Shown: positions 18,781 through 30,616, numbered from the stretch's first letter. The stretch is DNA of 64,000 bases from Bradyrhizobium sp. WSM1417 (GCF_000515415.1 NZ_KI911783.1:5939831-6003830); one strand, 5' to 3'. Program-made: numbers and translations. The notes: generated by a model from the letters alone, not told the origin.

Positions 18781-20028
18781 GTGACGAAACCAGCCTCCGC
18801 TACGGCCAGTCCGCCGCTTTCGTCACCGTCGGTCGACCCGAGCAACCTCGCCCGGCGGCTTGAGGATGCCTTTCTCACCGTCCGCAACGAGACCGAGCGC
18901 CGGGCCGCGCCGCTGTCGCCGGAGGACCAGCAGATCCAGTCCATGCCGGATGCGAGCCCGACGAAATGGCACCGCGCGCACACCACCTGGTTCTGGGAGC
19001 AGTTCGTGCTCGGCGAGCACTGTGCGGACTACCGGCCCTTTCACCCGGACTTCGCCTTCCTGTTCAATTCCTATTACGTCAGCGCCGGCCCGCGCCATTC
19101 CCGCAACCACCGCGGTGATATCACCCGTCCGAGCGCCGATCAGGTCGGCGCCTATCGAAAACATGTCGACGCTGCCGTCGTGACATTCTTCCGCGACGCC
19201 GGTGAGGACAAGCTTCGCGAGATCGCGCCGCTGGTCGAGGTCGGCCTCAACCACGAGCAGCAGCATCAGGAATTGATGTTCACCGACATCCTGCACGCCT
19301 TCGCGCAGAACCCGATCCCGCCGGCCTATGATCCGGACTGGCGCTTCCCGGCCGCAACGCCGGCCGGCGAGGATTGGCTGACGCTGAACGAAGGCATCCA
19401 CACCGTCGGTCATGTCGACGAGAGTTTTCATTTCGACAACGAGAGGCCGGCGCATCGCGCCCTCGTCGGCCCGGTCAAGCTCGCACGCAATCTCGTCACC
19501 AATGGCGAATGGCTCGCCTTCATGCGCGACGGTGGCTACCGGACCGCAACGCTGTGGCTGATGGACGGTTTTGCGGCCGTGAACAACGAGGGCTGGGATG
19601 CCCCCGGCCATTGGCGCGAGATCGACGGCCAGTGGCATGTCATGACGCTGGCCGGCCTCAAGCCGGTCGATCCCGACGCGCCCGTCTGCCACGTCAGCTA
19701 TTATGAGGCCGACGCCTTCGCGCGCTGGGCCGGAAAACATCTGCCGACCGAGATGGAATGGGAGGTCGCGGCCCGCGCGGGCCAGCTCAACGATGCCTTC
19801 GGCATCGTCTGGCAGTGGACGCGATCGTCCTACTCGCCCTACCCCGGCTATCGCGCCATCGAAGGCGCGCTCGGCGAATACAACGGCAAGTTCATGGTCA
19901 ACCAGCTGGTGCTGCGCGGCTCTTCGCTTGCAACCCCGGAGGGGCACAGCCGTATCACCTATCGTAACTTCTTTTATCCGCACCACCGCTGGCAATTCAC
20001 GGGACTGCGGCTCGCCGACTACGAGTAA
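18781..20028 (+). CDS. egtB: Ergothioneine biosynthesis protein EgtB (sulfoxide synthase)
   Basis: A 415-residue non-haem iron enzyme that joins hercynine to a thiol (gamma-glutamylcysteine or cysteine) with oxygen. The N-terminal DinB-like domain carries the iron ligands in WHRAHTTWFWE and NHEQQHQEL, and the C-terminal FGE-sulfatase-like domain includes HLPTEMEWEVAARAG and WQWTRSSYSPYPGY. The start is taken as GTG at 18781, with GGAG eight bases upstream; a TTG at 18730 is a less likely alternative. It pairs with egtD 51 bases downstream. Confidence 0.93.
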   Translation: MTKPASATASPPLSSPSVDPSNLARRLEDAFLTVRNETERRAAPLSPEDQQIQSMPDASPTKWHRAHTTWFWEQFVLGEHCADYRPFHPDFAFLFNSYYVSAGPRHSRNHRGDITRPSADQVGAYRKHVDAAVVTFFRDAGEDKLREIAPLVEVGLNHEQQHQELMFTDILHAFAQNPIPPAYDPDWRFPAATPAGEDWLTLNEGIHTVGHVDESFHFDNERPAHRALVGPVKLARNLVTNGEWLAFMRDGGYRTATLWLMDGFAAVNNEGWDAPGHWREIDGQWHVMTLAGLKPVDPDAPVCHVSYYEADAFARWAGKHLPTEMEWEVAARAGQLNDAFGIVWQWTRSSYSPYPGYRAIEGALGEYNGKFMVNQLVLRGSSLATPEGHSRITYRNFFYPHHRWQFTGLRLADYE

Positions 20029-20079
20029 ATTCTCATCCGACGACAAATGCGCGCCGGACAGCGCGTTCAGGAGAGTATC

Positions 20080-21051
20080 ATGAATGTGCACGCCAGCGCT
20101 TTGGCCGAAGCCCATCTTCCCGACGAGCAGACCACCGCCTTTGCCCGCGAGGCCATCGAGGATCTCTCGCAGCAACCGAAAAAGCTGTCGCCTAAATATT
20201 TCTATGATGCGGCCGGATCGGAATTGTTCGAGGCGATTACCCGCCTGCCGGAATATTACCCGACGCGCACGGAGCTTGCGATCCTGAAGGAGCGCGGCAG
20301 CGAGATCGCAAAGCTCATTCCGGAGCACGCGGCCCTGGTCGAATTCGGCGCAGGCGCGACCACAAAGGTTCGCCTGCTGCTCAGCCACTGCAAGTTTGCG
20401 GCCTATGTGCCCGTCGATATCTCCGGCGACTTCCTGACGGCGCAGGCGAACGGCCTGAAGCGGGATTTTCCGTCACTCGGCATCTACCCGGTGGCGGCCG
20501 ACTTCACCACGCCTTTCGAGCTTCCCAAGGCGGTGGCGACGATGCCCAAGGTCGGGTTCTTCCCGGGCTCGACGATCGGCAATTTCGAGCCGCATGAAGC
20601 GCAGGCCTTCCTGAAGAGCGCACGCGCTATTCTGGGCCAGGGCGCGCAGATGATCATCGGCGCCGATCTCGAGAAGGAGGAGCGCCTGCTCCACGACGCC
20701 TATAACGATGCCGCCGGCGTCACCGCGCGCTTCAACCTCAATGTGCTGGTGCGGATCAACCGCGAGCTCGGCGGCAATTTCGACCTCTCCGCCTTCACCC
20801 ATCGCGCGATCTACAATCGCGAGCGGCACCGCATCGAGATGCACCTGATCAGCAAGAAGAGCCAGACCGTGCGCCTGCTCGGCACCAGCTTTTCGTTCCG
20901 CGCGGGCGAGAGCATCCACACCGAGAACAGCTACAAATACAGCCTCGAACGTTTCGCCGCGCTGGCGCAGGGCGCAGGCTGGCGGGTGCGCGAGAGCTGG
21001 ACGGATGCGGCGAAGATGTTCTCGGTGCACGCACTGGAGGCGGCGGAGTAA
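20080..21051 (+). CDS. egtD: L-histidine N-alpha-methyltransferase EgtD
   Basis: A 323-residue SAM-dependent enzyme that trimethylates histidine to hercynine, the first step of ergothioneine synthesis. Family marks are KYFYDAAGSELFEAITRLPEYY (read in two parts), the SAM site VEFGAGATTKVRLLL, VPVDIS and FFPGSTIGNFEP. CAGGAGAG precedes the ATG at 20080. With egtB it forms the minimal two-gene pathway; no egtA, egtC or egtE is visible here. Confidence 0.95.
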   Translation: MNVHASALAEAHLPDEQTTAFAREAIEDLSQQPKKLSPKYFYDAAGSELFEAITRLPEYYPTRTELAILKERGSEIAKLIPEHAALVEFGAGATTKVRLLLSHCKFAAYVPVDISGDFLTAQANGLKRDFPSLGIYPVAADFTTPFELPKAVATMPKVGFFPGSTIGNFEPHEAQAFLKSARAILGQGAQMIIGADLEKEERLLHDAYNDAAGVTARFNLNVLVRINRELGGNFDLSAFTHRAIYNRERHRIEMHLISKKSQTVRLLGTSFSFRAGESIHTENSYKYSLERFAALAQGAGWRVRESWTDAAKMFSVHALEAAE

Positions 21052-21056
21052 GCGCT

Positions 21057-21075
21057 CCGGCGCCAATGGTGCCGG
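21057..21075. terminator. Possible bidirectional terminator hairpin between egtD and ltrA
   Basis: CCGGCGCC and GGTGCCGG can pair with one mismatch across a three-base loop, in the 25-base gap between two convergent genes. There is no T-run, so the call is tentative. Confidence 0.35.
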
Positions 21076-21076
21076 C

Positions 21077-22276
21077 TCAATGCTCCTCGGCCTCTTCCAC
21101 CTTCGATCCCAGCGAGACCGACTCCCACACCGCAACAACGATCATGATCACCGTCGCAGCGACCGACAGCCATAGCGGGGACAGTTCTGCGGCGAACCAC
21201 CACAGCACCAGAAGCAGGATGATGCCAATCCCGTGCGAGAGCTGGAGGAAGCCGCGGATCGCGTGCTTGAACAGGATGGTGCCGACCAGGAACAGCAAGG
21301 GACCGCCGATCGTGCTGACGATGATCCTGATATCGGAATGCCCGACCGGATGCTTCAGCACCAGCTCGTCGGAGACCGCGGTCAGGATGATACCACCGAC
21401 GATCGGCATGTGCAGATAGGTGTAGGCGAGCCGCGCCAACCGGCCGGATTCGGCGGATTTCGAGATGCGCTCGGCGCCGGCCTCGGCCCCCCTATGGAAA
21501 TAGACCCACCACATCGCAATGCTGCCGACCAGCGCGGAGACGAAGGCCAGCATGTTATCCGCGGTCCAGTCCAGCTCGGCAAAGGTGGCGCCGTTGACGA
21601 CGACGGCCTCGCCGAGCGCGATGATGACGAAGAGCGAGCAGCGCTCGGCCATGTGGCCGCCCTCGACGGCCCAGGCCTCGACCGACGAGAAGCCCAGCTT
21701 CGGCACCCAGAAGCGCACTGCCGGCGAGATGTATTCGATCGTCAGTGCCACGATCCAGAACCACAGCCGCGCCTCGTCATGGGCGAAGCCGCCGAGGATC
21801 CAGAAGATCGCGGAGACCGAGAGCCACGTCAGGATGCGGATCGCATTGTGCCGGACCGCCGTCCGGTGGCGCGGAGTCGCAAACATCCAGAAGGCGGTGC
21901 GCCCGACCTGCATCGTTGCGTAGGCGATCGCGAACCACAGGCCCCTTCCCTCGAAGGCGGTCGGGATCGTCGTCGACAGCACGAGGCCGCCCAGCATCAT
22001 CAGGAAGATCAGGATCCGAACCGGCGTCAGTTCCGGATCGAGCCAGTTGGTAACCCAGGCGGTGTAGACCCACACCCACCATACCGCGAGAAACAGCACC
22101 GCGACGTGCACCGCACCGAGCGGCGTGAAATGGTGCAGCAGTGTGTGCGAGACCTGCGTGATCGCGAAAACGAAGACCAGGTCGAAGAACAGCTCGGCAT
22201 TGGTGACGCGGCTGTGCTGGTTCGGCAGGATGACGCGAAACATCGCGCCGCGCGGATTGTCCGCAGCCATCGTCAT
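21077..22276 (-). CDS. ltrA: Low temperature requirement protein A (LtrA) family membrane protein
   Basis: A 399-residue protein with about ten to twelve hydrophobic helices. It carries the family signatures TNAELFFDLVFVFAITQVSH near the N-terminus and AERCSLFVIIALGEAVVV in the middle. The family was named from a cold-sensitivity phenotype in Listeria, and its biochemical function is not established. It ends close to egtD and starts 18 bases after bolA's stop, so it is probably co-transcribed with bolA. Confidence 0.9.
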   Translation of the reverse strand: MTMAADNPRGAMFRVILPNQHSRVTNAELFFDLVFVFAITQVSHTLLHHFTPLGAVHVAVLFLAVWWVWVYTAWVTNWLDPELTPVRILIFLMMLGGLVLSTTIPTAFEGRGLWFAIAYATMQVGRTAFWMFATPRHRTAVRHNAIRILTWLSVSAIFWILGGFAHDEARLWFWIVALTIEYISPAVRFWVPKLGFSSVEAWAVEGGHMAERCSLFVIIALGEAVVVNGATFAELDWTADNMLAFVSALVGSIAMWWVYFHRGAEAGAERISKSAESGRLARLAYTYLHMPIVGGIILTAVSDELVLKHPVGHSDIRIIVSTIGGPLLFLVGTILFKHAIRGFLQLSHGIGIILLLVLWWFAAELSPLWLSVAATVIMIVVAVWESVSLGSKVEEAEEH

Positions 22277-22294
22277 GCCCCCGTCACGATCGGA

Positions 22295-22531
22295 TCAGGC
22301 GCCCGGCACCCCGGTTTGCAGCGCCAGCGCATGCAACACGCCGCCCATCTGGCCGCGCAGCGATTGATAGACGATCTGGTGCTGCTGGACGCGGGACTTG
22401 CCGCGGAAGGTCTCCGAAATCACGGTCGCGGCATAGTGATCGCCGTCCCCGGCGAGGTCACGGATGGTCACCTCGGCATCGGGGATCGCCGCCTTGATCA
22501 TCGCCTCGATATCGTGGGCGTCCATAGGCAT
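22295..22531 (-). CDS. bolA: BolA family protein
   Basis: A 78-residue protein with the BolA fold. It has the conserved DGDHYAATVISETFRGKSRV region and the RVQQHQIVYQSL helix with the conserved His, and ends in a short helix. BolA binds monothiol glutaredoxins through a shared [2Fe-2S] cluster. GGAG lies upstream of the ATG at 22531; an ATG two codons later is possible. It is separated from its likely partner grxD by ltrA, egtD and egtB. Confidence 0.93.
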   Translation of the reverse strand: MPMDAHDIEAMIKAAIPDAEVTIRDLAGDGDHYAATVISETFRGKSRVQQHQIVYQSLRGQMGGVLHALALQTGVPGA

Positions 22532-22742
22532 TCGGGTCGTGCTCCTGTCTCGGCTGCAATCAGCCTTGTCGTCGAATCGCTGCCGGGGTCCGGATCTGCA
22601 AAGCCAAACTTGCCGGCGGGGCCAAACTTAGCGTGAACGGCCTTCTACGTCACGCCTTGCGGCACTATATCGGTGATCCGATCTGGATAAAGCCACGACA
22701 AAGTGCCGCGCGCGGCAGAGTGATCGAAAAAGGCGTGAAATC

Positions 22743-23102
22743 ATGAAGCTTCCAGGGCCCGACCACCCCATCACCATCACCCCAAATCCCCGGCGCATCC
22801 GCGTCACGGCCGGCGATATCGTGATCGCCGAGACCACCAAGGCGCTGACGCTGAAAGAGGCGAAATATCCGGCGGTGCAATATGTGCCGCGACAGGACGC
22901 CAACATGGCGCTGCTGGAGCGGACCGACCGCGTCACCCACTGCCCCTACAAGGGGGATGCGAGCTATTACAGCGTCAAGGCCGACGGCAAGACGCTGGAT
23001 AACGCGATCTGGACCTATGAGGCGCCATTCCCCGCGATGACCGAGATTTCCGGTCACCTCGCCTTCTATCCGGACAAGGTGAAGATCGAGGAAGTGGGGT
23101 AA
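22743..23102 (+). CDS. DUF427 domain protein
   Basis: A 119-residue protein that is a single DUF427 domain, recognisable from NPRRIRVTAGDIVIAET, ALTLKEAKYPAVQYVP, THCPYKGDASYYSV and the closing AFYPDKVKIE. The family has a small beta-rich fold and no agreed function. It diverges from bolA and stands alone. Confidence 0.88.
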   Translation: MKLPGPDHPITITPNPRRIRVTAGDIVIAETTKALTLKEAKYPAVQYVPRQDANMALLERTDRVTHCPYKGDASYYSVKADGKTLDNAIWTYEAPFPAMTEISGHLAFYPDKVKIEEVG

Positions 23103-23118
23103 GCCCACATAGGGCCTG

Positions 23119-23190
23119 CCGTCATGGCCGGGCTCGTCCCGGCCATCCACGCCCTTGGCTGCCGGCAAGCCCGGGCACGACGACTGGGAA
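23119..23190. repeat. Intergenic palindromic repeat (GTCATGGCCGGGC family)
   Basis: GTCATGGCCGGGCTCGTCCC is followed by GGCCATCCACGCC, so GGCCGGG and CCCGGCC form a hairpin around CTCGT. This short element is of the type scattered between genes in Bradyrhizobium genomes. It lies between convergent genes and may also act as a terminator. Confidence 0.5.
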
Positions 23191-23207
23191 TGCCGACGCG
23201 AGCCCCG

Positions 23208-23381
23208 CTACGCCCTGAATATCGTGAGCCCGAGTATCAGCAGCACCAGGAAGATCACGACGAACACGTAGAACAGGAAGCGGGCGATGTCGGCGGAGGC
23301 GGCCGAGATGCCGGTAAAGCCGAGCACGCCGGCTACGATCGAGACAAGTAAGAAGATCAGCGCCCATTTCAGGATCGTCAT
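23208..23381 (-). CDS. Small DUF1328 membrane protein
   Basis: A 57-residue protein made of two hydrophobic helices ([21 protein letters not shown] and the second from about 33 to 55) joined by a short SAASADIAR loop, as in the YtjA/DUF1328 family. The start at 23381 (MTILKW) matches the family; the frame's earlier start is unsupported. Members are often stress-induced, and a candidate EcfG-type promoter is seen upstream. Confidence 0.88.
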   Translation of the reverse strand: MTILKWALIFLLVSIVAGVLGFTGISAASADIARFLFYVFVVIFLVLLILGLTIFRA

Positions 23382-23438
23382 CGCCAGCTCCGAAATTGTA
23401 CCGCCTGCCGCGGTTCCCAAGCCCTTTTGGCGAACGCT

Positions 23439-23463
23439 AACTGCGTCGTAGGGAACTGGTTCC
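23439..23463 (-). promoter_or_regulatory. Candidate EcfG-type promoter for the DUF1328 gene
   Basis: On the minus strand GGAAC is followed after 16 bases by AGTT. This is one base off the GGAAC-N16/17-CGTT pattern of the alphaproteobacterial general stress sigma factor. It lies about 58 bases before the start codon. Confidence 0.35.
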
Positions 23464-23566
23464 TAGCGGTCTCGGGAGCCTGCGGACGTCTCAAACGACC
23501 CTTGCTGAATCCGGTTCCCGGCGGCAAAGTCCGGCCGGGACGGAAAGCGCGACCGGGGCGGCCACG

Positions 23567-24751
23567 ATGACGATGTCACATTCAGCGACGATCGGCGCAG
23601 AGGTGCACGCAGCGCCGAAGGCCAAGGCGCGCAATCTGTCGCTCGATCGCGCCCGCACCTTCCTCACGCTGGTGGTGCTGCTGCACCACGCCGTGATTCC
23701 CTACACCTATTTCGGGCACACCGATCCGGCGTCCTGGGCCGGTTTCGACGTGATCGTGCTGGCCACCGACAGCTTCTTCATGGCCATGTTCTTCTTCCTG
23801 TCGGGACTGTTCACCTGGCCTGGCATCGCGCGCAAGGCGCCGTCCGTTTTTCTCCGCGATCGCCTGTTGCGGCTCGGGCTGCCGTTCGCGGTCGCGGCGT
23901 TCACCGTCATCCCGCTCGCCTATTACGCGATCGCGCTGCGGCACGATCCCGGGCTGAGCTTCACGGCATTCTGGTGGAAGACGATCACGGTTGGCCCGTG
24001 GCCGAGCGGCCCGATCTGGTTCGTGTGGGTGCTGCTGGCGTTCGACCTGACCGCGAGCCTGCTGTACCGGGTCTCCGCGCATCTGGTCGACCCGGGCAAC
24101 CGCGTGTCGCTGCGCGGATTCGACCAGCCGGCCGTATTCTGGCTGCTGCTCGTCGTCGTCACGATAATCGCCTACGTGCCGGCGCTGCTCTATTTCGGCG
24201 GCAGCAAATGGTTCGAGCTCGGGCCGTTCTCGGTGCAGGCCAGCCGCATCCCGCTTTACTTCGCCTATTTCTTCATCGGCGTCAGCGTTGGAGCCGCGAA
24301 TTTCGATCGCGGCATCCTCAGCGCCGGCGGCCAGTTGCCGAAACAGCGCTGGCTGTGGCTGATCGCCACGCTGATCCCCTACTGCCTGATGTGGGTCATG
24401 ATCTACATCAAGCGCGAGATACTCGGTAATCCAGACCCGCAGCCGCACTGGTACCAGGCCATCTACGGCACGTTCTTCGTGCTGTTTTCAGGCTCGATCC
24501 TGCTCGCGATTCTCGCCTTCTTCCTGCACCAGAAGTCGCCGGGACCGAACCTGCTCGACCGCATGCAGGCGGATGCCTACGGCATCTTCCTGGTGCACTA
24601 CCCGATCGCGTTGTGGATCCAGTACGCGCTGTTCGATTACAGCTGGCCTGCGATCGCGAAGGCCGCGATCGGCTTCGTGCTCACGGTGATCCTGAGCTGG
24701 GGACTGACGGCGGCGTTGCGGAAGATTCCGGGGGCCTCGCACGTGTTGTGA
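23567..24751 (+). CDS. Membrane acyltransferase (acyltransferase 3 family)
   Basis: A 394-residue protein with about ten membrane helices. The family opening is clear: LSLDRARTFLTLVVLLHHAVIPY, with the conserved Arg and the His in LLHH, and FFFLSGLF follows. A late GIFLVHYPIALWIQY matches the family's last helices. Such proteins acylate or succinylate glycans or other envelope molecules. Nothing nearby points to the acceptor, and it stands alone between two palindromic repeats. Confidence 0.85.
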   Translation: MTMSHSATIGAEVHAAPKAKARNLSLDRARTFLTLVVLLHHAVIPYTYFGHTDPASWAGFDVIVLATDSFFMAMFFFLSGLFTWPGIARKAPSVFLRDRLLRLGLPFAVAAFTVIPLAYYAIALRHDPGLSFTAFWWKTITVGPWPSGPIWFVWVLLAFDLTASLLYRVSAHLVDPGNRVSLRGFDQPAVFWLLLVVVTIIAYVPALLYFGGSKWFELGPFSVQASRIPLYFAYFFIGVSVGAANFDRGILSAGGQLPKQRWLWLIATLIPYCLMWVMIYIKREILGNPDPQPHWYQAIYGTFFVLFSGSILLAILAFFLHQKSPGPNLLDRMQADAYGIFLVHYPIALWIQYALFDYSWPAIAKAAIGFVLTVILSWGLTAALRKIPGASHVL

Positions 24752-24769
24752 GGCCGAGCTCTTTCCATT

Positions 24770-24856
24770 CGTCATTGCGAGGAGCTCTTGCGACGAAGCA
24801 ATCCAGAGTGCCTCAGCGGTGAGGCTCTGGATTGCTTCGCTGCGCTCGCAATGACG
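24770..24856. repeat. Palindromic intergenic repeat (CGTCATTGCGAGGAGC family)
   Basis: CGTCATTGCGAG...GAAGCAATCCAGA is mirrored by TCTGGATTGCTTCGCTGCG...CTCGCAATGACG, giving a long imperfect hairpin. It sits between the convergent acyltransferase and purL genes. The first half of the same element recurs near 37067. Confidence 0.8.
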
Positions 24857-24873
24857 GAGTGTGCGGCAGCCCC

Positions 24874-27084
<2,211 letters not shown>

Positions 27085-27267
27085 GGATTCGAGGCTTTCG
27101 ACGGCGGTGGGCCGTTCTTAGGAACATCGGACGGCTTGGAAAAGCCCTTTATGGCGCATTTTCCCGCTGTCCCACGTTTTGCGGCCGGGGGCTGCGGGAA
27201 CAGGAATTGCACAGCGCGGACAGATCGGATTTAAGGGCAAACGACCCGCAATTGAAGGCCCATTTCC

Positions 27268-27747
27268 TTGCACGAATTGACCAAAGCGCCCCCGCCTCGC
27301 CGCCCCGACCTCCACGTCGCCACCGATGGGGAATTCCAGGGCTGGCGAACCTGGATTCGCGACAGTTTTGAGAGCCATATCGGCCCGTTCTGGCACAAGA
27401 TCGAGGACGACGGCAGCGTCCGCTCGGCGTTCCGGGTCGAGAAAAAGCACCTCAACGGCTCCGGAAACGTCCATGGCGGCTGCTTCATGGCGTTTGCCGA
27501 CTATTGCCTGTTCGCCATCGCCACCCACGAGCTGGATGGGCCGGCGGTGACCACCAATTTCGCCTGCGACTTCCTCGACGCGGCGCGCGAAGGCGAGCTG
27601 ATCGAATGCGTCGGCGAGGTCTCCCGCGCCGGCGGCTCGCTGATCTTCCTGCGCGGCAAGCTGACATCAGGCGGGCGCCCCCTGTTCACCTTCTCCGGCA
27701 CGATCAAGCGGGTGAAGCGGAAGCCGGCACCGCAGCCAAACGCATAG
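27268..27747 (+). CDS. Hotdog-fold thioesterase (PaaI-like)
   Basis: A 159-residue single hotdog domain. HLNGSGNVHGGCFMAFAD matches the NxxGxxHGG-type catalytic loop of PaaI/YbgC-like acyl-CoA thioesterases, and ELIECVGEVSRAGGSLIFLRG is the central strand pair. The start is a TTG at 27268, as no ATG lies between it and the conserved domain. It diverges from purL. Confidence 0.82.
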   Translation: MHELTKAPPPRRPDLHVATDGEFQGWRTWIRDSFESHIGPFWHKIEDDGSVRSAFRVEKKHLNGSGNVHGGCFMAFADYCLFAIATHELDGPAVTTNFACDFLDAAREGELIECVGEVSRAGGSLIFLRGKLTSGGRPLFTFSGTIKRVKRKPAPQPNA

Positions 27748-27876
27748 CTCGCCGCCTTCCCTTTTGGCGCCCCCTCGCCCAGACTTGTGTCCAGCGCTGT
27801 CGCGCCGGGGAGCAATATCAAGGTGCCGCAGAGCACATCGCCGACGGGTCGCGCAACGACCTCGCAATTGCCGTCC

Positions 27877-28779
27877 ATGGCTGCCACAGGCGCGCGCAAC
27901 TGGCGCGACTATGCGCTGCTGGTCGCGCTCGCTTGCTGCTGGAGCTCAACCTATCCGCTGGCCAAGCTCGCGCTGGATACGATCCCGCCTGTGACCTTCA
28001 TCTCGGCGCGGTCGCTGATCGCGGCCGCGTTTCTGTTCGCGATCCTGTGGATGCGCGGCGTCAGGATCCCGACCGACGGGAAGGCCTGGAAGCTGTTCGC
28101 GACCCAGCAATTGATCAACTCGACCTTCCCCTTCCTGATCATCACCTGGTCGCAGCTCTATGTGCCGGCGTCGAACACGGTGGTGCTGGCTTCGACCACG
28201 CCGATCTTCGCCTTCCTGATCACCTCGCTGATCACGCGGCACGAGCCGGCCACGCTGCTGAAGCTCGCGGGCGCGCTCCTCGGCCTTGCCGGCACTATCG
28301 TCATCGTCGGCCTCGATGCGCTGCGCGGCTTCGGTAGCGAGATCGTGGCGGAGATCGCCATCCTGCTCGCCACCATCTCGTTCGCCTGCGCGACCATCTT
28401 CGGCCTGCGGCTGTCCGAATACGACCCGATGGTGGTGGCGGCCGGTTCGCTGCTGTTCGGCGGCCTCGTTCTGCTGCCGCCTTCGCTGATCATCGACCAG
28501 CCCTGGACGCTGCACCCGACGCCGACCGCGATCATAGCCACCATCGTCATGGGCATCGTCTCCAGCGCCCTGGGGCTGATGCTGTTCTACATGTGCCTGG
28601 GACGGCTCGGCACGTTGACGACGAACGCGCAAGGCTATCTGCGCATCCCGATCGGCGTCGGCCTCTCCGTGCTGCTGCTCGGCGAGAGCGTGCCGTCGAA
28701 CCTGGCGCTGGGACTGGTGCTGGTCATGGCGGGCGTCGCCGCGATGACGGTGCCGACGGAGCGGCTGAAACGACGCTAG
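27877..28779 (+). CDS. DMT-superfamily (EamA) transporter
   Basis: About 300 residues with ten predicted helices in two EamA repeats, beginning NWRDYALLVALACCWSSTYP and including ARSLIAAAFLFAILW and GLMLFYMCLGRLGTL. Members export metabolites or amino acids; the substrate cannot be told. The ATG at 27877 begins just before the first helix. A GTG at 27787 would add 30 low-complexity residues and cannot be excluded. Confidence 0.85.
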   Translation: MAATGARNWRDYALLVALACCWSSTYPLAKLALDTIPPVTFISARSLIAAAFLFAILWMRGVRIPTDGKAWKLFATQQLINSTFPFLIITWSQLYVPASNTVVLASTTPIFAFLITSLITRHEPATLLKLAGALLGLAGTIVIVGLDALRGFGSEIVAEIAILLATISFACATIFGLRLSEYDPMVVAAGSLLFGGLVLLPPSLIIDQPWTLHPTPTAIIATIVMGIVSSALGLMLFYMCLGRLGTLTTNAQGYLRIPIGVGLSVLLLGESVPSNLALGLVLVMAGVAAMTVPTERLKRR

Positions 28780-28782
28780 CTA

Positions 28783-29754
28783 TTACTTGGCGTCGTCGGC
28801 CAGCATCTTGCGATACTTCTCGACGTCGCGCGTCACGAGCTTTTGCAGGACCTCGGGCGTGTGTTCGTCGGCGTCGGGTGCCACGGTCGAGAGATCGGCG
28901 AACCGTTTCTTCACCGCGTCGGTTTCGACCGCCGTGCGTGCGGCGGCATTCAGCTTGGCGATGACCGCCGACGGGGTGCCTTTCGGCGCGAACAGGCCGT
29001 TCCAGCCCTGCGCTTCGAATTCGGGCAGGCCGGCTTCGGCCGACGTCGGCAGGTCGGGCACTGTGGCGAGCCGGACGGTCGAGCCGACCACGAGCCCGCG
29101 CGCCAGCTTCTCGTTGATCGACTGCGAGACGGAGGCTGCCGCATCGCAGACGCCGTCGATCTGACCGCCGATCGCATCGGTGAGCGCGGGCGCGGCGCCG
29201 CGATAGCCAACCAGCGTCGCGTCGATCCCCGCGGCCGTGACGAAGCTCTTGCAGATCAGGTAGTTCGAGGAGCCGACGCCGGCATGGCCGAGATTGATCT
29301 TGCCCGGATTGGCCTTGGCGTATGCGATGAACTCTTTCAGGTCCTTCGCCGGAAAATCCTTGCGCACGGCGATGATGCCGAACGTCTTCGCCACCATGGC
29401 GATCGGCACGAAGGAGTCCGGCGTGAACGGCAGCTTTGGATAGATCGTATAGGTCGCGGCGTTGGTGCCGGCATTGCCGATCGCAATGGTGTAGCCGTCG
29501 GGCTCGGCACGGGAGGCACGCGCCAGTGCGGTCGAGCCGCCGGCGCCTGCGACGTTCTCGATCACGATGGTCTGCCCGAGCGCGATGCCCATCTGCTCGG
29601 CAACCGTGCGCGCGATCACGTCGGACGTGCCGCCGGCCGCGAACGGCACGATCATGGTGACCGGACGCTTGGGGAAATCCTGCGCGAACGCGGCCGTCGC
29701 GAACGCAACGACGGCGACAGCGGCCGACAGCCGCTTCAGCACGAACCTAATCAC
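28783..29754 (-). CDS. Tripartite tricarboxylate transporter (Bug family) solute-binding protein
   Basis: A 323-residue periplasmic receptor with a signal peptide (ending AFA then [18 protein letters not shown], a classic Bug-family opening). [12 protein letters not shown] and [14 protein letters not shown] are also typical. The start is GTG at 29754, which overlaps the purQ stop codon in a GTGA arrangement, so it is translationally coupled to purQ. No TctA/TctB membrane subunits are in the window, so it is an orphan receptor here. Confidence 0.88.
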   Translation of the reverse strand: MIRFVLKRLSAAVAVVAFATAAFAQDFPKRPVTMIVPFAAGGTSDVIARTVAEQMGIALGQTIVIENVAGAGGSTALARASRAEPDGYTIAIGNAGTNAATYTIYPKLPFTPDSFVPIAMVAKTFGIIAVRKDFPAKDLKEFIAYAKANPGKINLGHAGVGSSNYLICKSFVTAAGIDATLVGYRGAAPALTDAIGGQIDGVCDAAASVSQSINEKLARGLVVGSTVRLATVPDLPTSAEAGLPEFEAQGWNGLFAPKGTPSAVIAKLNAAARTAVETDAVKKRFADLSTVAPDADEHTPEVLQKLVTRDVEKYRKMLADDAK

Positions 29755-30452
29755 GCGGCCTTTTCCAGATGCGCGGTGAGGCCGGCGAACAGGCCGCGGC
29801 CGTCGGTGCAGCCCATGATGTCTTCGACGTGGTTTTCCGGATGCGGCATCATGCCGAGCACGTTGCCCTTGTCGTTGACGATGCCGGCGATGGATTGCGC
29901 GGCGCCATTGATGTTGCTGATATCGTCGATCGCGCCGTCGGCCGAGCAATAGCGGTAAAGCACGCGCCCCTCGCCTTCGAGCCGCTTGATGGTTTCGGCG
30001 TCCGCCGCATAATTGCCCTCGCCATGCGCGATGGGCACGCGGATCACCTGCCCTGCATTGTAGCCGCGCGTGAACGGTGTGTCGGAGCGCTCGACACGGA
30101 GATGCACGTCGTGGCAGATGAATTTCAGCCGTGCATTGCGCATCAGGACGCCGGGCAAGAGGCCGGATTCGCAGAGGATCTGAAAACCGTTGCAGACGCC
30201 GAGCACGAGGCCGCCTTTGGCCGCATAGTCGCGCACCGCGTCCATCACCGGCGCCCGCGCCGCAATCGCGCCGCAGCGCAGATAATCTCCATAGGAGAAC
30301 CCGCCGGGGACCACCACGAGATCGGTCCCCGCAGGTAGCGAGGTCTCGGCGTGCCAGACCATCGCGGGCTCGCTGCCCGAGATCAGCCTCAAGGCACGCG
30401 CCATGTCGCGCTCGCGGTTGATTCCGGGAAAGACGAGGATGGCGGCTTTCAT
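29751..30452 (-). CDS. purQ: Phosphoribosylformylglycinamidine synthase, glutaminase subunit
   Basis: A 233-residue class I glutamine amidotransferase that supplies ammonia to PurL. The nucleophile elbow GVCNGFQIL and the late HPENHVE catalytic His/Glu are intact, and the start [17 protein letters not shown] is typical. The ATG at 30452 is used; the frame's longer start at 30575 adds no family sequence. It diverges from corA. Confidence 0.97.
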   Translation of the reverse strand: MKAAILVFPGINRERDMARALRLISGSEPAMVWHAETSLPAGTDLVVVPGGFSYGDYLRCGAIAARAPVMDAVRDYAAKGGLVLGVCNGFQILCESGLLPGVLMRNARLKFICHDVHLRVERSDTPFTRGYNAGQVIRVPIAHGEGNYAADAETIKRLEGEGRVLYRYCSADGAIDDISNINGAAQSIAGIVNDKGNVLGMMPHPENHVEDIMGCTDGRGLFAGLTAHLEKAA

Positions 30453-30616
30453 GGCAGAGGTTCCGAACGACGATTGAATGGGGTTGGCACGGCTGCCAAA
30501 TCGGCAGCAGACATAACCATTTGACGGGGATTTTACCAGTGCTAGCCTTGCCCGCGAGCGTTGTGCACAGGCCATAGCCCGCCATTCGGCCGATCGATTC
30601 GCCCGGGATTAAAGCC

